From positions 1 to 8,651 of the forward strand of contig CBDUCN010000229.1 of NCBI GenBank assembly GCA_965365655.1: DNA of 8,651 bases. Direction: 5' to 3'. This document shows positions 1 to 6,652 of the stretch, piece by piece. The translations under genes were made by a program, and so were the position numbers. Below the pieces are notes generated by a model. The model saw only the letters and a program-made list of their open reading frames with translations. It was not told the DNA's origin and searched no databases. Position 1 is the stretch's first letter, and the number at the start of each line of letters is the position of its first letter. This stretch comes from JBFHNV01 sp965365655 (lineage in GTDB: Bacteria > Pseudomonadota > Gammaproteobacteria > HK1).

Positions 1-1462
1 CCACCGGCGCGATCTGCTCGCGCACGACCTGCTCGGCGGCGGCCGCGACGGCCCGTGCCGCCGCCGGATCCTCCGCCGGACCCGCGGCCCCGCCCGGCGC
101 GGTCGCCGGTCCGGGCGGGGGCCCGCCGGGCCGCGCGCCGCGGACGGCGGATCGCGGTGCCGCGTGCCCCCCGGACTGCGGCGGTTGCCCGGGGGACGGC
201 ACGGGCACGGGTGCCGCCGCGGCCGTGTCCCCGGTCGCCGCGCGGGACCCGGCCGGGGCCGCGGTCCCGGCTGCGCCGGCGCCCGGCCCCTGCAGCACGC
301 CGTCCAGCGCGCGCACGAGGTCCGCGGCCAGGTCCTCGAGCGACTCCAGGCCGACGGACAGCCGCAGCAGGTCCCTCGGCACCGGCGTCGCGGGCCCCTC
401 GATGCTCGCGCGGTGCTCGACCAGGCTCTCCACGCCGCCCAGCGACGTCGCGCGCTTGAACACCTGCACGCCGGCCGCCACCGCCATCGCCGCGGCCTCG
501 CCGCCGTGTACCCGGATCGACAGCATGCCGCCGAAGCCGCCGTCCATCTGCGCGCGCGCGACCGCGTGCCCGGGATGCGACTGCAGCCCCGGGTACAGCA
601 CCTCGGCCACCGCCGGGTGCGACTGCAGCCGCCGCGCGAGGGTCAGCGCCGACTCGCTCGCGCGCCGCACCCGCAGGTACAGCGTGCGCATGCCGCGTTG
701 CAACAGCCACGCCTCGAAGCTGCCCAGCACCGCGCCGCCGTCGCGGTGGCACGCGCGCACGCGCTGCCAGAACGCGTCCTGCTCGCGGCACACGACCGCG
801 CCGGCCAGCACGTCGCCGTGGCCGTTCAGGTACTTCGTCGCGGAGTGCACCACCAGGTCGGCGCCGAGCGCGAGCGGGCGCGTGAGCACCGGCGTCGCCA
901 CCGTCGCGTCGACCACCAGGCGCGCGCCCGCGTCGTGCGCGATGCGCGCGGTGGCCGCGATGTCGGTGATCTCCCAGGTCGGGTTGGCCGGCGTCTCGAT
1001 CCACACCACCCGGGTGCGGCCCGGGCGTACCGCCCCCTGCACCGCGGCCGGGTCCGTCGCGTCCACGAACTCCACCGCGAGCCCCCACGGCATCGCGAAG
1101 TCGATCAGCCACTTGCGCAGCGCCCAGTACATGATCCGCGACACCACGACGTGGTCGCCGGGCAGCAGCGACTGGAACACCGCGGTGCCCGCCGCCATGC
1201 CGGACGCGAACAGCAGGCACTCGCGCCCGCCCTCCAGCGCCGCGAGCAGTTCGGCCGGCTCGTCGTAGGTGGGGTTGTGCGGGCGCGCGTAGCCGCGCCC
1301 GGTCGGGTAGCTGCCATCGGCGGCGCGCTCGAAGGTGGTCGACGGATGGATCGCGGGCACCAGCGCGCCGGTGCGCGGATCCACGCGGCCCAGCGCCTGG
1401 GCGGCGAGGGTCTCGGGGTCGAGCCCCGGAGCGCCGGGCCCGCCGTCGCGGTTCCCGCTCAT
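1..1462 (-). CDS. Cys/Met-metabolism PLP-dependent enzyme (cystathionine gamma-synthase-like) with C-terminal extension, 3' end outside window
   Basis: Fold-type I PLP enzyme of the trans-sulfuration family, expected to act in the cytosol on a cysteine, homocysteine or methionine derivative; the exact reaction cannot be told. From ATG at 1462, 487 codons are visible with no stop. The family signatures are YARPHNPTY (58-66), which binds the PLP phosphate, SGMAAGT (87-93), the pyridine-nitrogen aspartate D185, the PLP lysine K210 in HSATKYLNGHGD, ATSLGGVESL (338-347) and the substrate-carboxylate arginine R367 in RLSVGLE. The catalytic part ends near residue 390, the usual family length. It is followed by an Ala/Pro/Gly-rich linker (about 391-467) and a helix-like tail ending EQVVREQIAPV at the window edge. 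Two deviations: VDATVATP replaces the usual VDNTxxTP, and MYW replaces the usual YGGT. The Shine-Dalgarno is weak. The gene lies 115 bp downstream of an LLM oxidoreductase gene on the same strand. The family is certain, the specific reaction is not. Confidence 0.9.
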   Translation of the reverse strand, partial: MSGNRDGGPGAPGLDPETLAAQALGRVDPRTGALVPAIHPSTTFERAADGSYPTGRGYARPHNPTYDEPAELLAALEGGRECLLFASGMAAGTAVFQSLLPGDHVVVSRIMYWALRKWLIDFAMPWGLAVEFVDATDPAAVQGAVRPGRTRVVWIETPANPTWEITDIAATARIAHDAGARLVVDATVATPVLTRPLALGADLVVHSATKYLNGHGDVLAGAVVCREQDAFWQRVRACHRDGGAVLGSFEAWLLQRGMRTLYLRVRRASESALTLARRLQSHPAVAEVLYPGLQSHPGHAVARAQMDGGFGGMLSIRVHGGEAAAMAVAAGVQVFKRATSLGGVESLVEHRASIEGPATPVPRDLLRLSVGLESLEDLAADLVRALDGVLQGPGAGAAGTAAPAGSRAATGDTAAAAPVPVPSPGQPPQSGGHAAPRSAVRGARPGGPPPGPATAPGGAAGPAEDPAAARAVAAAAEQVVREQIAPV

Positions 1463-1512
1463 CGCGCCGCCGGCCCGAGCGCGGCACGGGTGGCCGCGAT
1501 CACCTCGCGGCG

Positions 1513-1536
1513 CGCGCCGGCACGGATGCCGGCGCG
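1513..1536. repeat. Perfect 10-bp stem-loop between the LLM gene and the PLP enzyme gene
   Basis: The arms CGCGCCGGCA (1513-1522) and TGCCGGCGCG (1527-1536) pair perfectly around the loop CGGA. It lies 41 bp past the stop codon of the LLM gene and 50 bp before the start of the PLP enzyme gene, both on the minus strand. No T-run follows on either strand, so it is not a classic intrinsic terminator. It may be an attenuating or mRNA-protecting hairpin. Chance is possible at this GC content. Confidence 0.45.
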
Positions 1537-1577
1537 TGGGGCTCGGCGCGAAAGACGCGGCATGGCGGCCCGGCCCC

Positions 1578-2531
1578 CTAAAGGCCCGAGCGCACCTCCT
1601 CGACGAACCACTGCATGCTCACCAGCGACTTCTCGAGCGTGCCGCGGCCGAAGTTGAGCACCAGGTCGGTGAAGCCCAGCGACTCCAGCCACTGGATGTC
1701 CTCCTTCAGGTCCGCCGCGCTGCCGGTGAGGATCTGGCGGTCCCCGGTGTCGGCGGTGACCGTCTTCGTCTCGTCGAAGGTGGTGACGAAGTACGCGAGC
1801 CCGATGCTCGCCGGGTCGCGGTCGTGCTGCTCGGCCAGCGCGTGCAGCCGCGCGACGCCCTTCTCGAGCCGGTCGCGGGTGTTGAGCAGGTGGCGCGGGT
1901 TGGTACCGATCGGATACCAGGCGTCGCCGAGGCGCACCGTGCGCCGCATCGCCGCCTTGCTCTCGCCGCCCACCCACACCGGCGGGTGCGGCTGCTGCAC
2001 GCCACGCGGCAGGAACGCGATGTTCGCGAACTTCACGAACTCGCCGTCGTAGCGCGGATCCTCCTCGGTCCACAGGATCTTCATCGCCTCGATGTACTCG
2101 TCGGTGACCCTGCCGCGGGCCTCGAACGGGGGCGCGCCCACCGCCTCGAACTCTTCGCGCATCCATCCGGCGCCCACGCCCACCACCATGCGCCCGCCCG
2201 ACAGCACGTCGATGGTGGACACGATCTTCGCGGTGTGCACCGCGCCGCGGTGCGGGACCACCGCGACCGAGGTCAGCAGCTTTGCGCTGTGGTTCACCTC
2301 GGCGAGCCACGCGAGCAGCGTGAACTGCTCCAGCGAGTCGCCGCTCTCGGCGCCGGGAAACGCGCCATCGGCGCTGTACGGATAGGTGCTGTCGATGCTG
2401 CGCGGCACCAGGATGTGGTCCGGCACCGCGAGGTGCTTGAACTCCATCAGATCCGCGGCCTCGGCGAGGCCGCGCAGCGTCTCGACGGTTGCCATCGGGC
2501 CGCGGGGTGGAATGCTGAGACCGATGTCCAT
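1578..2531 (-). CDS. LLM-class flavin/F420-dependent oxidoreductase (paralogue 1)
   Basis: A 317-residue TIM-barrel protein of the bacterial luciferase-like monooxygenase superfamily. It resembles the short probable F420-dependent group (Rv2161c-like) and is probably a soluble redox enzyme using FMN or F420; the substrate is unknown. Seen motifs: an N-terminal strand MDIGLSIPP, VPDHI (36-40), DVLSGGRMVVGVGAGWMREEFE (108-129, written across two adjoining motifs: LSGGR and GAGWxREEFE), PPVWVGG (183-189) and LGDAWYP (201-207). The length is normal for the group. ATG at 2531 is chosen because AGGAG (2543-2539) sits 7 nt upstream and the barrel's first strand begins there; an in-frame ATG at 2654 would add 41 arginine-rich residues unlike the family. 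The gene is divergent from the PPOX/LLM operon that starts at 2653. The stop is TAG at 1580-1578. Confidence 0.88.
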   Translation of the reverse strand: MDIGLSIPPRGPMATVETLRGLAEAADLMEFKHLAVPDHILVPRSIDSTYPYSADGAFPGAESGDSLEQFTLLAWLAEVNHSAKLLTSVAVVPHRGAVHTAKIVSTIDVLSGGRMVVGVGAGWMREEFEAVGAPPFEARGRVTDEYIEAMKILWTEEDPRYDGEFVKFANIAFLPRGVQQPHPPVWVGGESKAAMRRTVRLGDAWYPIGTNPRHLLNTRDRLEKGVARLHALAEQHDRDPASIGLAYFVTTFDETKTVTADTGDRQILTGSAADLKEDIQWLESLGFTDLVLNFGRGTLEKSLVSMQWFVEEVRSGL

Positions 2532-2538
2532 GGGCCGG

Positions 2539-2543
2539 CTCCT
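2539..2543 (-). promoter_or_regulatory. Ribosome binding site deciding the LLM gene start
   Basis: AGGAG reads on the minus strand with 7 nt to the ATG at 2531. It favours this start over the in-frame ATG at 2654. Confidence 0.7.
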
Positions 2544-2562
2544 GGTGGTGTTCGCGCCCCGC

Positions 2563-2612
2563 GGGACGCGGGCGGCGCGTGTTATGTTGCGCACCGGTCG
2601 ACGGCGCGTCCC
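2563..2612. promoter_or_regulatory. Divergent promoter region with 8-bp-arm dyad
   Basis: Arms GGGACGCG (2563-2570) and CGCGTCCC (2605-2612) are perfect inverted repeats around a centre at 2587. The only AT-rich stretch of the 121-bp divergent gap lies there. On the plus strand, TGT-TATGTT (2580-2588) resembles an extended -10 (4 of 6 matches to TATAAT). On the minus strand, CATAAC (2586-2581) also matches 4 of 6. No good -35 is visible for either. It could be a shared operator over two overlapping divergent promoters; this is inference from position and symmetry. Confidence 0.35.
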
Positions 2613-2652
2613 TGATCGGTCCGGCGCCGCAGCGCGGTTCGAAGTCGAAGGC

Positions 2653-3081
2653 ATGCTAACGGAAGCCCAGCGACGCTTTCTAGGCGCGCAGCGGGTCGCG
2701 CGCTTCGCGAGCGCCGACGCCGCGGGCGCACCCCACGTGCTGCCGGTGTGCTACGCCGTGCTCGGCGACAGCGCGTACTTCTCCATCGACGAGAAGCCGA
2801 AGCGCGTCGCGGCGTCGCGGCTGAAACGGCTTCGCAACATCGCCGAGAACCCGCAGGCCGCGCTGGTGGTGGACCGTTACGACGAGGACTGGTCGCGCCT
2901 CGGCTGGGTGATGCTGCGCGGGCGCGCCGAGGTGCTCACCGCGGGCGAGGAGCACGCGGCGGCGCAGGCGGCGCTGCGCGAGCGCTACCCGCAGTACCGC
3001 GCGATGCGCCTCGACGCGCTGCCGGTGGTGGCCATCCGCATCCGGCGCGCGAGCGCCTGGGGCAACCTGGACGTGGCGTGA
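2653..3081 (+). CDS. PPOX-class split-barrel F420/FMN-dependent protein (Rv0121-like)
   Basis: A 142-residue protein of the pyridoxamine-phosphate-oxidase-like split-barrel superfamily. It closely resembles the probable F420-dependent group typified by mycobacterial Rv0121. Such proteins bind a flavin or deazaflavin as dimers in the cytosol; the substrate is unknown. Seen: the first helix MLTEAQRRFLGAQRVARFAS, APHVLPVCYAV (26-36), the phosphate-side basic cluster KPKRVAASRLKRLRNI (48-63), NPQAALVVDRYDEDWSRLGWV (66-86 region, key residues D74, Y76, D77, E78, D79, W80) and RYPQYRAM (111-118). ATG at 2653 fits the family's short N-terminus; an upstream in-frame ATG at 2386 would run antisense through the LLM gene start. 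The Shine-Dalgarno is weak (GAAG at 2641-2644). It is the first gene of an operon with the next LLM gene, 29 bp downstream. Confidence 0.87.
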   Translation: MLTEAQRRFLGAQRVARFASADAAGAPHVLPVCYAVLGDSAYFSIDEKPKRVAASRLKRLRNIAENPQAALVVDRYDEDWSRLGWVMLRGRAEVLTAGEEHAAAQAALRERYPQYRAMRLDALPVVAIRIRRASAWGNLDVA

Positions 3082-3110
3082 CGCCACGCGACGACGGAGG
3101 AACGACGCAG

Positions 3111-4031
3111 ATGAAGTTCGGCTTTTCCCTGGTGGTGCGCGGCGACGACGCCACGCCCGAGACCTTCGCGGCCATCGCCGAGCGCGCCGAGACGCTGGAG
3201 CTCGACTCCCTGTGGCTGAGCGCGCACGTGATCATCCCGCCGCAGGTGAAGTCCGGTTACGTGCTGATCCCGGGCCGGCCGCATCCCGAGCACTGGAAGG
3301 AGCGCTACTGGGAGCCGTTCACCGTGCTCAGCTACCTGAGCGCCGTCACCTCGAAGCTGACGCTGGGCACCAGCGTGCTGGTGCTGCCGATGCACAACCC
3401 GTTCGAGGTCGCGAAGCAGGTCGCGGAGGTGGACCAGCTCTCCGGCGGACGCTTCGTGTTCGGCATCGGCGTCGGCTGGTTCGAGGAGGAGTTCGAGGTG
3501 CTGGGGCAGAACTTCAGGAACCGCGGCCGGCGCACCGACGAGGCGCTGGACCTGATGCAGCACCTGTGGCGGGACGAGCCGGTGACGTTCAAGGGCAGGT
3601 ACTACGCGTGCGAGAACGCGCGCTTCGGCCCGAAGCCGGTGCAGCAGCCGCGCCCGCCGATCTGGGTGGCCGGCGCGAGCGAGGCGGCGCTGCGGCGCAC
3701 CGCGCGCTACGGCGATGCGTTCCACCCGGTGCGCCCGAGCTACGAGTACCTGACGCAGGCGCGCAAGGATCTGGATCGCATGCTGGCCGAGGAAGGCCGC
3801 GAGCCCGGCAGCGTCGCGATCTCGGCCAAGCTGCCCTGCGTGTTCCGCGACGAGGCGCCTGCCGAGGGCGAGCCGCCCACCATCGGCCGGCCGCAGGACA
3901 TGATCGACGCGCTGAAGCGCTATCACGAGCTGGGCTCCGATCACTTCGTGCTGGACATCGTCCCGGAGAAGCGCCAGGTCGCGCTGGACACCATGGAACG
4001 CTTCGCACAGGAGGTGCGGCCGAAGCTCTGA
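3111..4031 (+). CDS. LLM-class flavin/F420-dependent oxidoreductase (paralogue 2)
   Basis: A 306-residue luciferase-like TIM-barrel oxidoreductase of the same subfamily as the divergent gene at 1578-2531. Shared landmarks at matching residue positions: QLSGGRFVFGIGVGWFEEEFE (109-129 region, key G112, G113, R114, W123, E126, E127), RPPIWVAG (181-188) and YGDAFHP (200-206). At residues 38-39 it has AH where the paralogue has DH, so the two are not interchangeable and may differ in cofactor or substrate. Start ATG 3111 is preceded by GGAGG (3096-3100, 10 nt spacing) and begins with the barrel strand MKFGFSLV. The gap after the PPOX gene is 29 bp, so the two are probably co-transcribed. FMN or F420 is likely as cofactor; the reaction is unknown. 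Past the stop there are GC-rich stem-loops (4046-4059 and arms 4097-4103/4122-4128) but no U-tract on this strand. Confidence 0.88.
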   Translation: MKFGFSLVVRGDDATPETFAAIAERAETLELDSLWLSAHVIIPPQVKSGYVLIPGRPHPEHWKERYWEPFTVLSYLSAVTSKLTLGTSVLVLPMHNPFEVAKQVAEVDQLSGGRFVFGIGVGWFEEEFEVLGQNFRNRGRRTDEALDLMQHLWRDEPVTFKGRYYACENARFGPKPVQQPRPPIWVAGASEAALRRTARYGDAFHPVRPSYEYLTQARKDLDRMLAEEGREPGSVAISAKLPCVFRDEAPAEGEPPTIGRPQDMIDALKRYHELGSDHFVLDIVPEKRQVALDTMERFAQEVRPKL

Positions 4032-4137
4032 CGGCCTCCGAGGGCCGGCGGCTCCGCCGTGTGCCGCGTGCGGTACGCGGCGGGGACGTCGCGGGCCCCG
4101 GGCAGGCCGTTCCCGGCGCGGGCCCGGGCGGCGCGCC

Positions 4138-4164
4138 AAAAAAAAACGGCCCCGAAGGGCCGTT
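4138..4164 (-). terminator. Intrinsic terminator of the cold-shock gene
   Basis: On the minus strand an 8-bp perfect stem (AACGGCCC / GGGCCGTT, 4164-4145) closes the very stable UUCG tetraloop and runs into nine T residues (4146-4138). This is a textbook rho-independent terminator, 49 bp after the cold-shock stop codon. The plus strand lacks a T-run after the stem, so it probably does not terminate the convergent LLM gene well. Confidence 0.92.
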
Positions 4165-4213
4165 GGCAGTTCTCTCGGGCGGCGCCTCTCGCGAGCGCTG
4201 CGCCGCGGCCTTC

Positions 4214-4417
4214 TCAGGCCGCTTTCAGATTCCCGGCAGCGTTCTTGCCGCGCTCCTCGACGATGTCGAAGCTGACGCGCTGGCCCTCACGCAGGGTGTC
4301 CATGCCGGCGCGCTCGACGGCGCTGATGTGCACGAACACGTCCTTCGAGCCGTCCTCCGGCTGGATGAAGCCGAAGCCCTTGGTGGTGTTGAAAAACTTC
4401 ACGGTTCCGATAGCCAT
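4214..4417 (-). CDS. Cold-shock domain protein (CspA family)
   Basis: A 67-residue single cold-shock-domain protein. It binds single-stranded RNA or DNA as an OB-fold and acts as an RNA chaperone in the cytosol. RNP1 is KGFGFI (13-18) and RNP2 is VFVHIS (27-32); the aromatic residues F9, F15, F17, F28 and H30 form the nucleic-acid face. The length matches the family (65-75). The C-terminus GKNAAGNLKAA is typical of proteobacterial members. Start ATG 4417 has AGGAGG (4428-4423) 5 nt upstream. The gene is probably monocistronic: it has its own terminator, and 273 bp separate it from dctM. Which Csp paralogue it is, and whether it is cold-inducible, cannot be judged from the protein alone. Confidence 0.95.
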   Translation of the reverse strand: MAIGTVKFFNTTKGFGFIQPEDGSKDVFVHISAVERAGMDTLREGQRVSFDIVEERGKNAAGNLKAA

Positions 4418-4588
4418 TGTGGCCTCCTGGAAAGAACGAACACCGCGCAAATCCGCGCGCGGCAAGCGAACGATTAGTGACGTAGTGGGTATCCGGAGGC
4501 AGGCGCCCGGGAACCGGGCGGGTAGCTGTAGGGCAGGCCAGAACGTAAATCGCGGGCGGAGAATGCACGTTCCGCGGCAAAAGTACAA
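4418..4588 (-). promoter_or_regulatory. Candidate promoter and long structured leader of the cold-shock gene
   Basis: The only AT-rich patch upstream of the gene holds TTGTAC (4588-4583) and, after exactly 17 nt, CATTCT (4565-4560), a weak sigma-70-like pair (3 of 6 each). If used, the leader would be about 135 nt. It contains a 7-bp hairpin (CGCCCGG / CCGGGCG, 4504-4520, loop GAA) and a 6-bp hairpin (CCGCGC / GCGCGG, 4443-4462). Long leaders are characteristic of cspA-type genes. The promoter call is tentative. Confidence 0.35.
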
Positions 4589-4631
4589 CTCTTTTCTGCG
4601 CCGCCGTCCGCCGGGCGGCCGTCGGGATGGT

Positions 4632-4656
4632 GAAGAAGCGCACCCTGCGCGTCTTC
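4632..4656 (-). terminator. Candidate stem-loop after dctM
   Basis: On the minus strand an 11-bp stem with one mismatch, loop GGG, ends in TTCTTC and lies 34 bp after the dctM stop. It lacks a proper U-tract beyond the arm, so it may be a weak terminator or only an mRNA 3'-end hairpin. Confidence 0.35.
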
Positions 4657-4690
4657 GCCTCGCTGCGCCGGAGACGCGGTCGGCGACCTG

Positions 4691-6013
4691 CTATCGCCCG
4701 TAGTGCATCTGCGGCAGCCACAGCGCGATCTGGGGGAACGCGGTGACCAGCGCGAGGCCCAGGACCATCACCGCCACGAACGGGACGATGGAGCGGTAGA
4801 TGTCGACCAGCGTGATCTCCGGCGGCGCCATCGCGCGCATCAGGAACAGGTTGTAGCCGAACGGCGGCGTCATGTACGCGATCTGGCAGGTGATCGTGTA
4901 GAGCACGCCGTACCACACGAGGTCGAATCCGAGCTCGCCCACCAGCGGCACGTACAGCGGCGCCACGATCACCAGCATCGCGGTGTCGTCCAGGAACATG
5001 CCCATCAGGATGTAGGAGAGCTGCATCATGATGAGCACCTCCCACGGGCCGAGGCCCATGCGGTCGATGAAGAACGCCTCGATCGCCTTCACCGCGCCGA
5101 GGCCGTCGAACACCGCGCCGAAGCACAGCGCCGCCATGATGATCCACATGAACATGCAGCTCACCGCCAGCGTCTTGCGCACCGTGTCCTCCATCACCTT
5201 CCACGTGAGGCGGCGCTTGACCAGCGCGGCCAGCGTGGCCGCCGTCGCGCCCACGGCCGAGCTCTCGGTGAGATTGGTCTTGCCCATCAGGAACAGGCCG
5301 GTCATCGCGAAGAAGATGAGCAGCGGAAGGATCCCCGCCTGCAGCAGCCTCAGCTTCTCGCCCCACCCGACCTCGCGCTCCTCCGGCGGCAGCGCCGGGC
5401 CGAGGTGCGGCTGCAGGCGGCAGCGCACCACGATGTAGACGACGAACAGCGCGGCCATCATCAGGCCCGGGATCAGGCCGGCCAGCCAGAGCTGCCCCAC
5501 GGGCTGGCGCGCGATCATGCCGTACAGCACCAGCACCACGCTGGGCGGGACCAGGATCCCCAGCGAGCTGCCGGCCTGGATCACCCCGGTCACCATGACC
5601 TTGTCGTAGCCGCGGCGCAGCAGCTCCGGCAGCGCGATGGTCGCCCCGATGGCCATGCCGGCCACGCTCAGCCCGTTCATCGCCGAGATCACGACCATGA
5701 GGCCGATGGTGCCGATCGCGAGCCCGCCGTTCAGCGGCCCGGACCAGACGTGGAACATGCGGTACAGGTCGTCCGCGATCCCCGACTCAGACAGCATGTA
5801 GCCCATGTAGATGAACATCGGAAGCGTCAGCAGCGGGTACCACTTCATCAGCTTCATCGCGGCGCTGAAGGCCATCTCCGAGCCGCCGTCGCCCCACAGC
5901 GCGAGCGCGGCGACCACCGCGACGAAGCCGATGGCGCCGAACACCCGCTGCCCGGTGAGCAGCAGCACCAGCATCGTGGAGAACATCGTGAGCGCGATCA
6001 GCTCGTAGCTCAT
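4691..6013 (-). CDS. dctM: TRAP transporter large permease subunit (DctM)
   Basis: A 440-residue inner-membrane protein, the ion-coupled channel subunit of a tripartite (TRAP) importer, with the usual length and about 12 membrane segments. Seen: an N-terminal helix (1-20), the DctM signature around LTLPMFIYMGYML (62-74), the SAMNGLSVAGMAIGATIALPE stretch (110-130), the half-repeat GVIQAGSSLGILVPPS (143-158), its second-half counterpart MFLDDTAMLVIVAPL (339-353) and MTPPFGYNLF (381-390). ATG at 6013 overlaps the dctQ stop by 4 bp (ATGA), so the two are translationally coupled. It works with DctQ and receives substrate from DctP. The subtype resembles those for organic acids rather than sugars, but this is a loose impression. 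A stem-loop at 4632-4656 may mark the operon end. Confidence 0.95.
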   Translation of the reverse strand: MSYELIALTMFSTMLVLLLTGQRVFGAIGFVAVVAALALWGDGGSEMAFSAAMKLMKWYPLLTLPMFIYMGYMLSESGIADDLYRMFHVWSGPLNGGLAIGTIGLMVVISAMNGLSVAGMAIGATIALPELLRRGYDKVMVTGVIQAGSSLGILVPPSVVLVLYGMIARQPVGQLWLAGLIPGLMMAALFVVYIVVRCRLQPHLGPALPPEEREVGWGEKLRLLQAGILPLLIFFAMTGLFLMGKTNLTESSAVGATAATLAALVKRRLTWKVMEDTVRKTLAVSCMFMWIIMAALCFGAVFDGLGAVKAIEAFFIDRMGLGPWEVLIMMQLSYILMGMFLDDTAMLVIVAPLYVPLVGELGFDLVWYGVLYTITCQIAYMTPPFGYNLFLMRAMAPPEITLVDIYRSIVPFVAVMVLGLALVTAFPQIALWLPQMHYGR

Positions 6014-6552
6014 GGCGCGTGCTCCGCGCCGCCCGGGGCGTCCTCGTCGATGTCCAGGCCGCGAGCCCGCGCGAGATCGCGGAAGAAGATGGCGACGGAC
6101 TGGGCGAGCATCAGCACGATTCCGAAGACCATGACGATCTTCACCGGCGCCATGTACGGCGACCACGACGAGTAGCTGGTCTCGTCGTACTGGAGGGCGT
6201 AGTGGGTGCTGGACAGCCCGCCGTAGAGCAGCATCACGAGATAGAAGACCAGGCAGAACGCGGTGACGCTGTCGGCGAACGCGCGCCGGCGGCGCGGCCA
6301 CATGCCGTACACGAGGTCCATGCGCACGTGGGCGTCGAGCTGCATCGAGTAGCCCCCGCCCAGCAGGAAGTAGCCCACCATGAAGAACTGGGCCATCTCC
6401 AGGGTCCAGATGGAGGGCAGGAAGAAGGTCTTCGAGATCGACGAGTAGAGCAGCAGGCCGATCATCGCGAACACGCCGAGCATCGCGAAGCGCCCGACCG
6501 CGCGGCTGACCCGCTCCACCCAGCGCACGTACAGCCTTATCGCGCGCGGCAT
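6010..6552 (-). CDS. dctQ: TRAP transporter small permease subunit (DctQ)
   Basis: A 180-residue membrane protein with four predicted helices (about 17-37, 53-72, 94-115, 134-157), as expected for DctQ, which supports the large subunit. The conserved central stretch is EMAQFFMVGYFLLGGGYSM (52-70) followed by HVRMDL (75-80). The C-terminal tail is charged and acidic (DIDEDAPGGAEH). ATG at 6552 gives the family's short N-terminus; an in-frame ATG at 6597 would add 15 mostly basic residues and reach into the GC-rich palindrome upstream, so I prefer 6552. The ribosome site is poor (GCGGGG, purine-rich only). The end overlaps dctM by 4 bp. The gap to dctP is 243 bp, unusually large for these operons, and holds a repeat element. 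Confidence 0.92.
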   Translation of the reverse strand: MPRAIRLYVRWVERVSRAVGRFAMLGVFAMIGLLLYSSISKTFFLPSIWTLEMAQFFMVGYFLLGGGYSMQLDAHVRMDLVYGMWPRRRRAFADSVTAFCLVFYLVMLLYGGLSSTHYALQYDETSYSSWSPYMAPVKIVMVFGIVLMLAQSVAIFFRDLARARGLDIDEDAPGGAEHAP

Positions 6553-6575
6553 GGGACCCCGCTCGAGAACGCGGG

Positions 6576-6590
6576 CCGGCGCCCGGCGCC
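6576..6590. repeat. 15-bp direct repeat, copy 1 (dctQ side)
   Basis: CCGGCGCCCGGCGCC occurs here and again identically at 6770-6784, near the two ends of the dctP-dctQ gap. Copy 1 sits in a longer palindrome (9-bp arms around 6584). It is low-complexity, so chance is possible. Confidence 0.4.
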
Positions 6591-6652
6591 GGCGCACCCG
6601 GCCCGGCTGTGCCCGGCATCGACGTTCGGATGAGGCCGGTCCGGTGCGGGTC

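Noticed and set aside
1459..1563. 34-codon minus-strand frame whose TGA overlaps the PLP enzyme ATG
   Set aside because: It looks like a translationally coupled leader peptide, but it is arginine/alanine-rich, lacks a ribosome site and contains the hairpin, so there is no positive evidence for it.
164..1657. Long plus-strand open frame opposite the PLP enzyme gene
   Set aside because: It is antisense to a clearly conserved enzyme and its product is His/Arg/Ala-rich low complexity, as expected for shadow frames at high GC.
2532..2654. Upstream extension of the minus-strand LLM gene to ATG 2654
   Set aside because: It would add 41 residues unlike the family and overlap the divergent gene's start, and AGGAG clearly serves the ATG at 2531.
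3212..4477. Long plus-strand frame overlapping the second LLM gene and running through the cold-shock gene
   Set aside because: It crosses two unrelated real genes and an intrinsic terminator, and has no family-like motifs.
4703..6175. 490-codon plus-strand frame opposite dctM and dctQ
   Set aside because: The product is His/Gln/Arg-rich and mirrors the codon pattern of the membrane genes; the TRAP reading is unambiguous.
6571..6600. Palindrome before dctQ as a terminator
   Set aside because: It has no U-tract on either strand and a one-base loop; it is more likely GC-rich sequence or part of a repeat.
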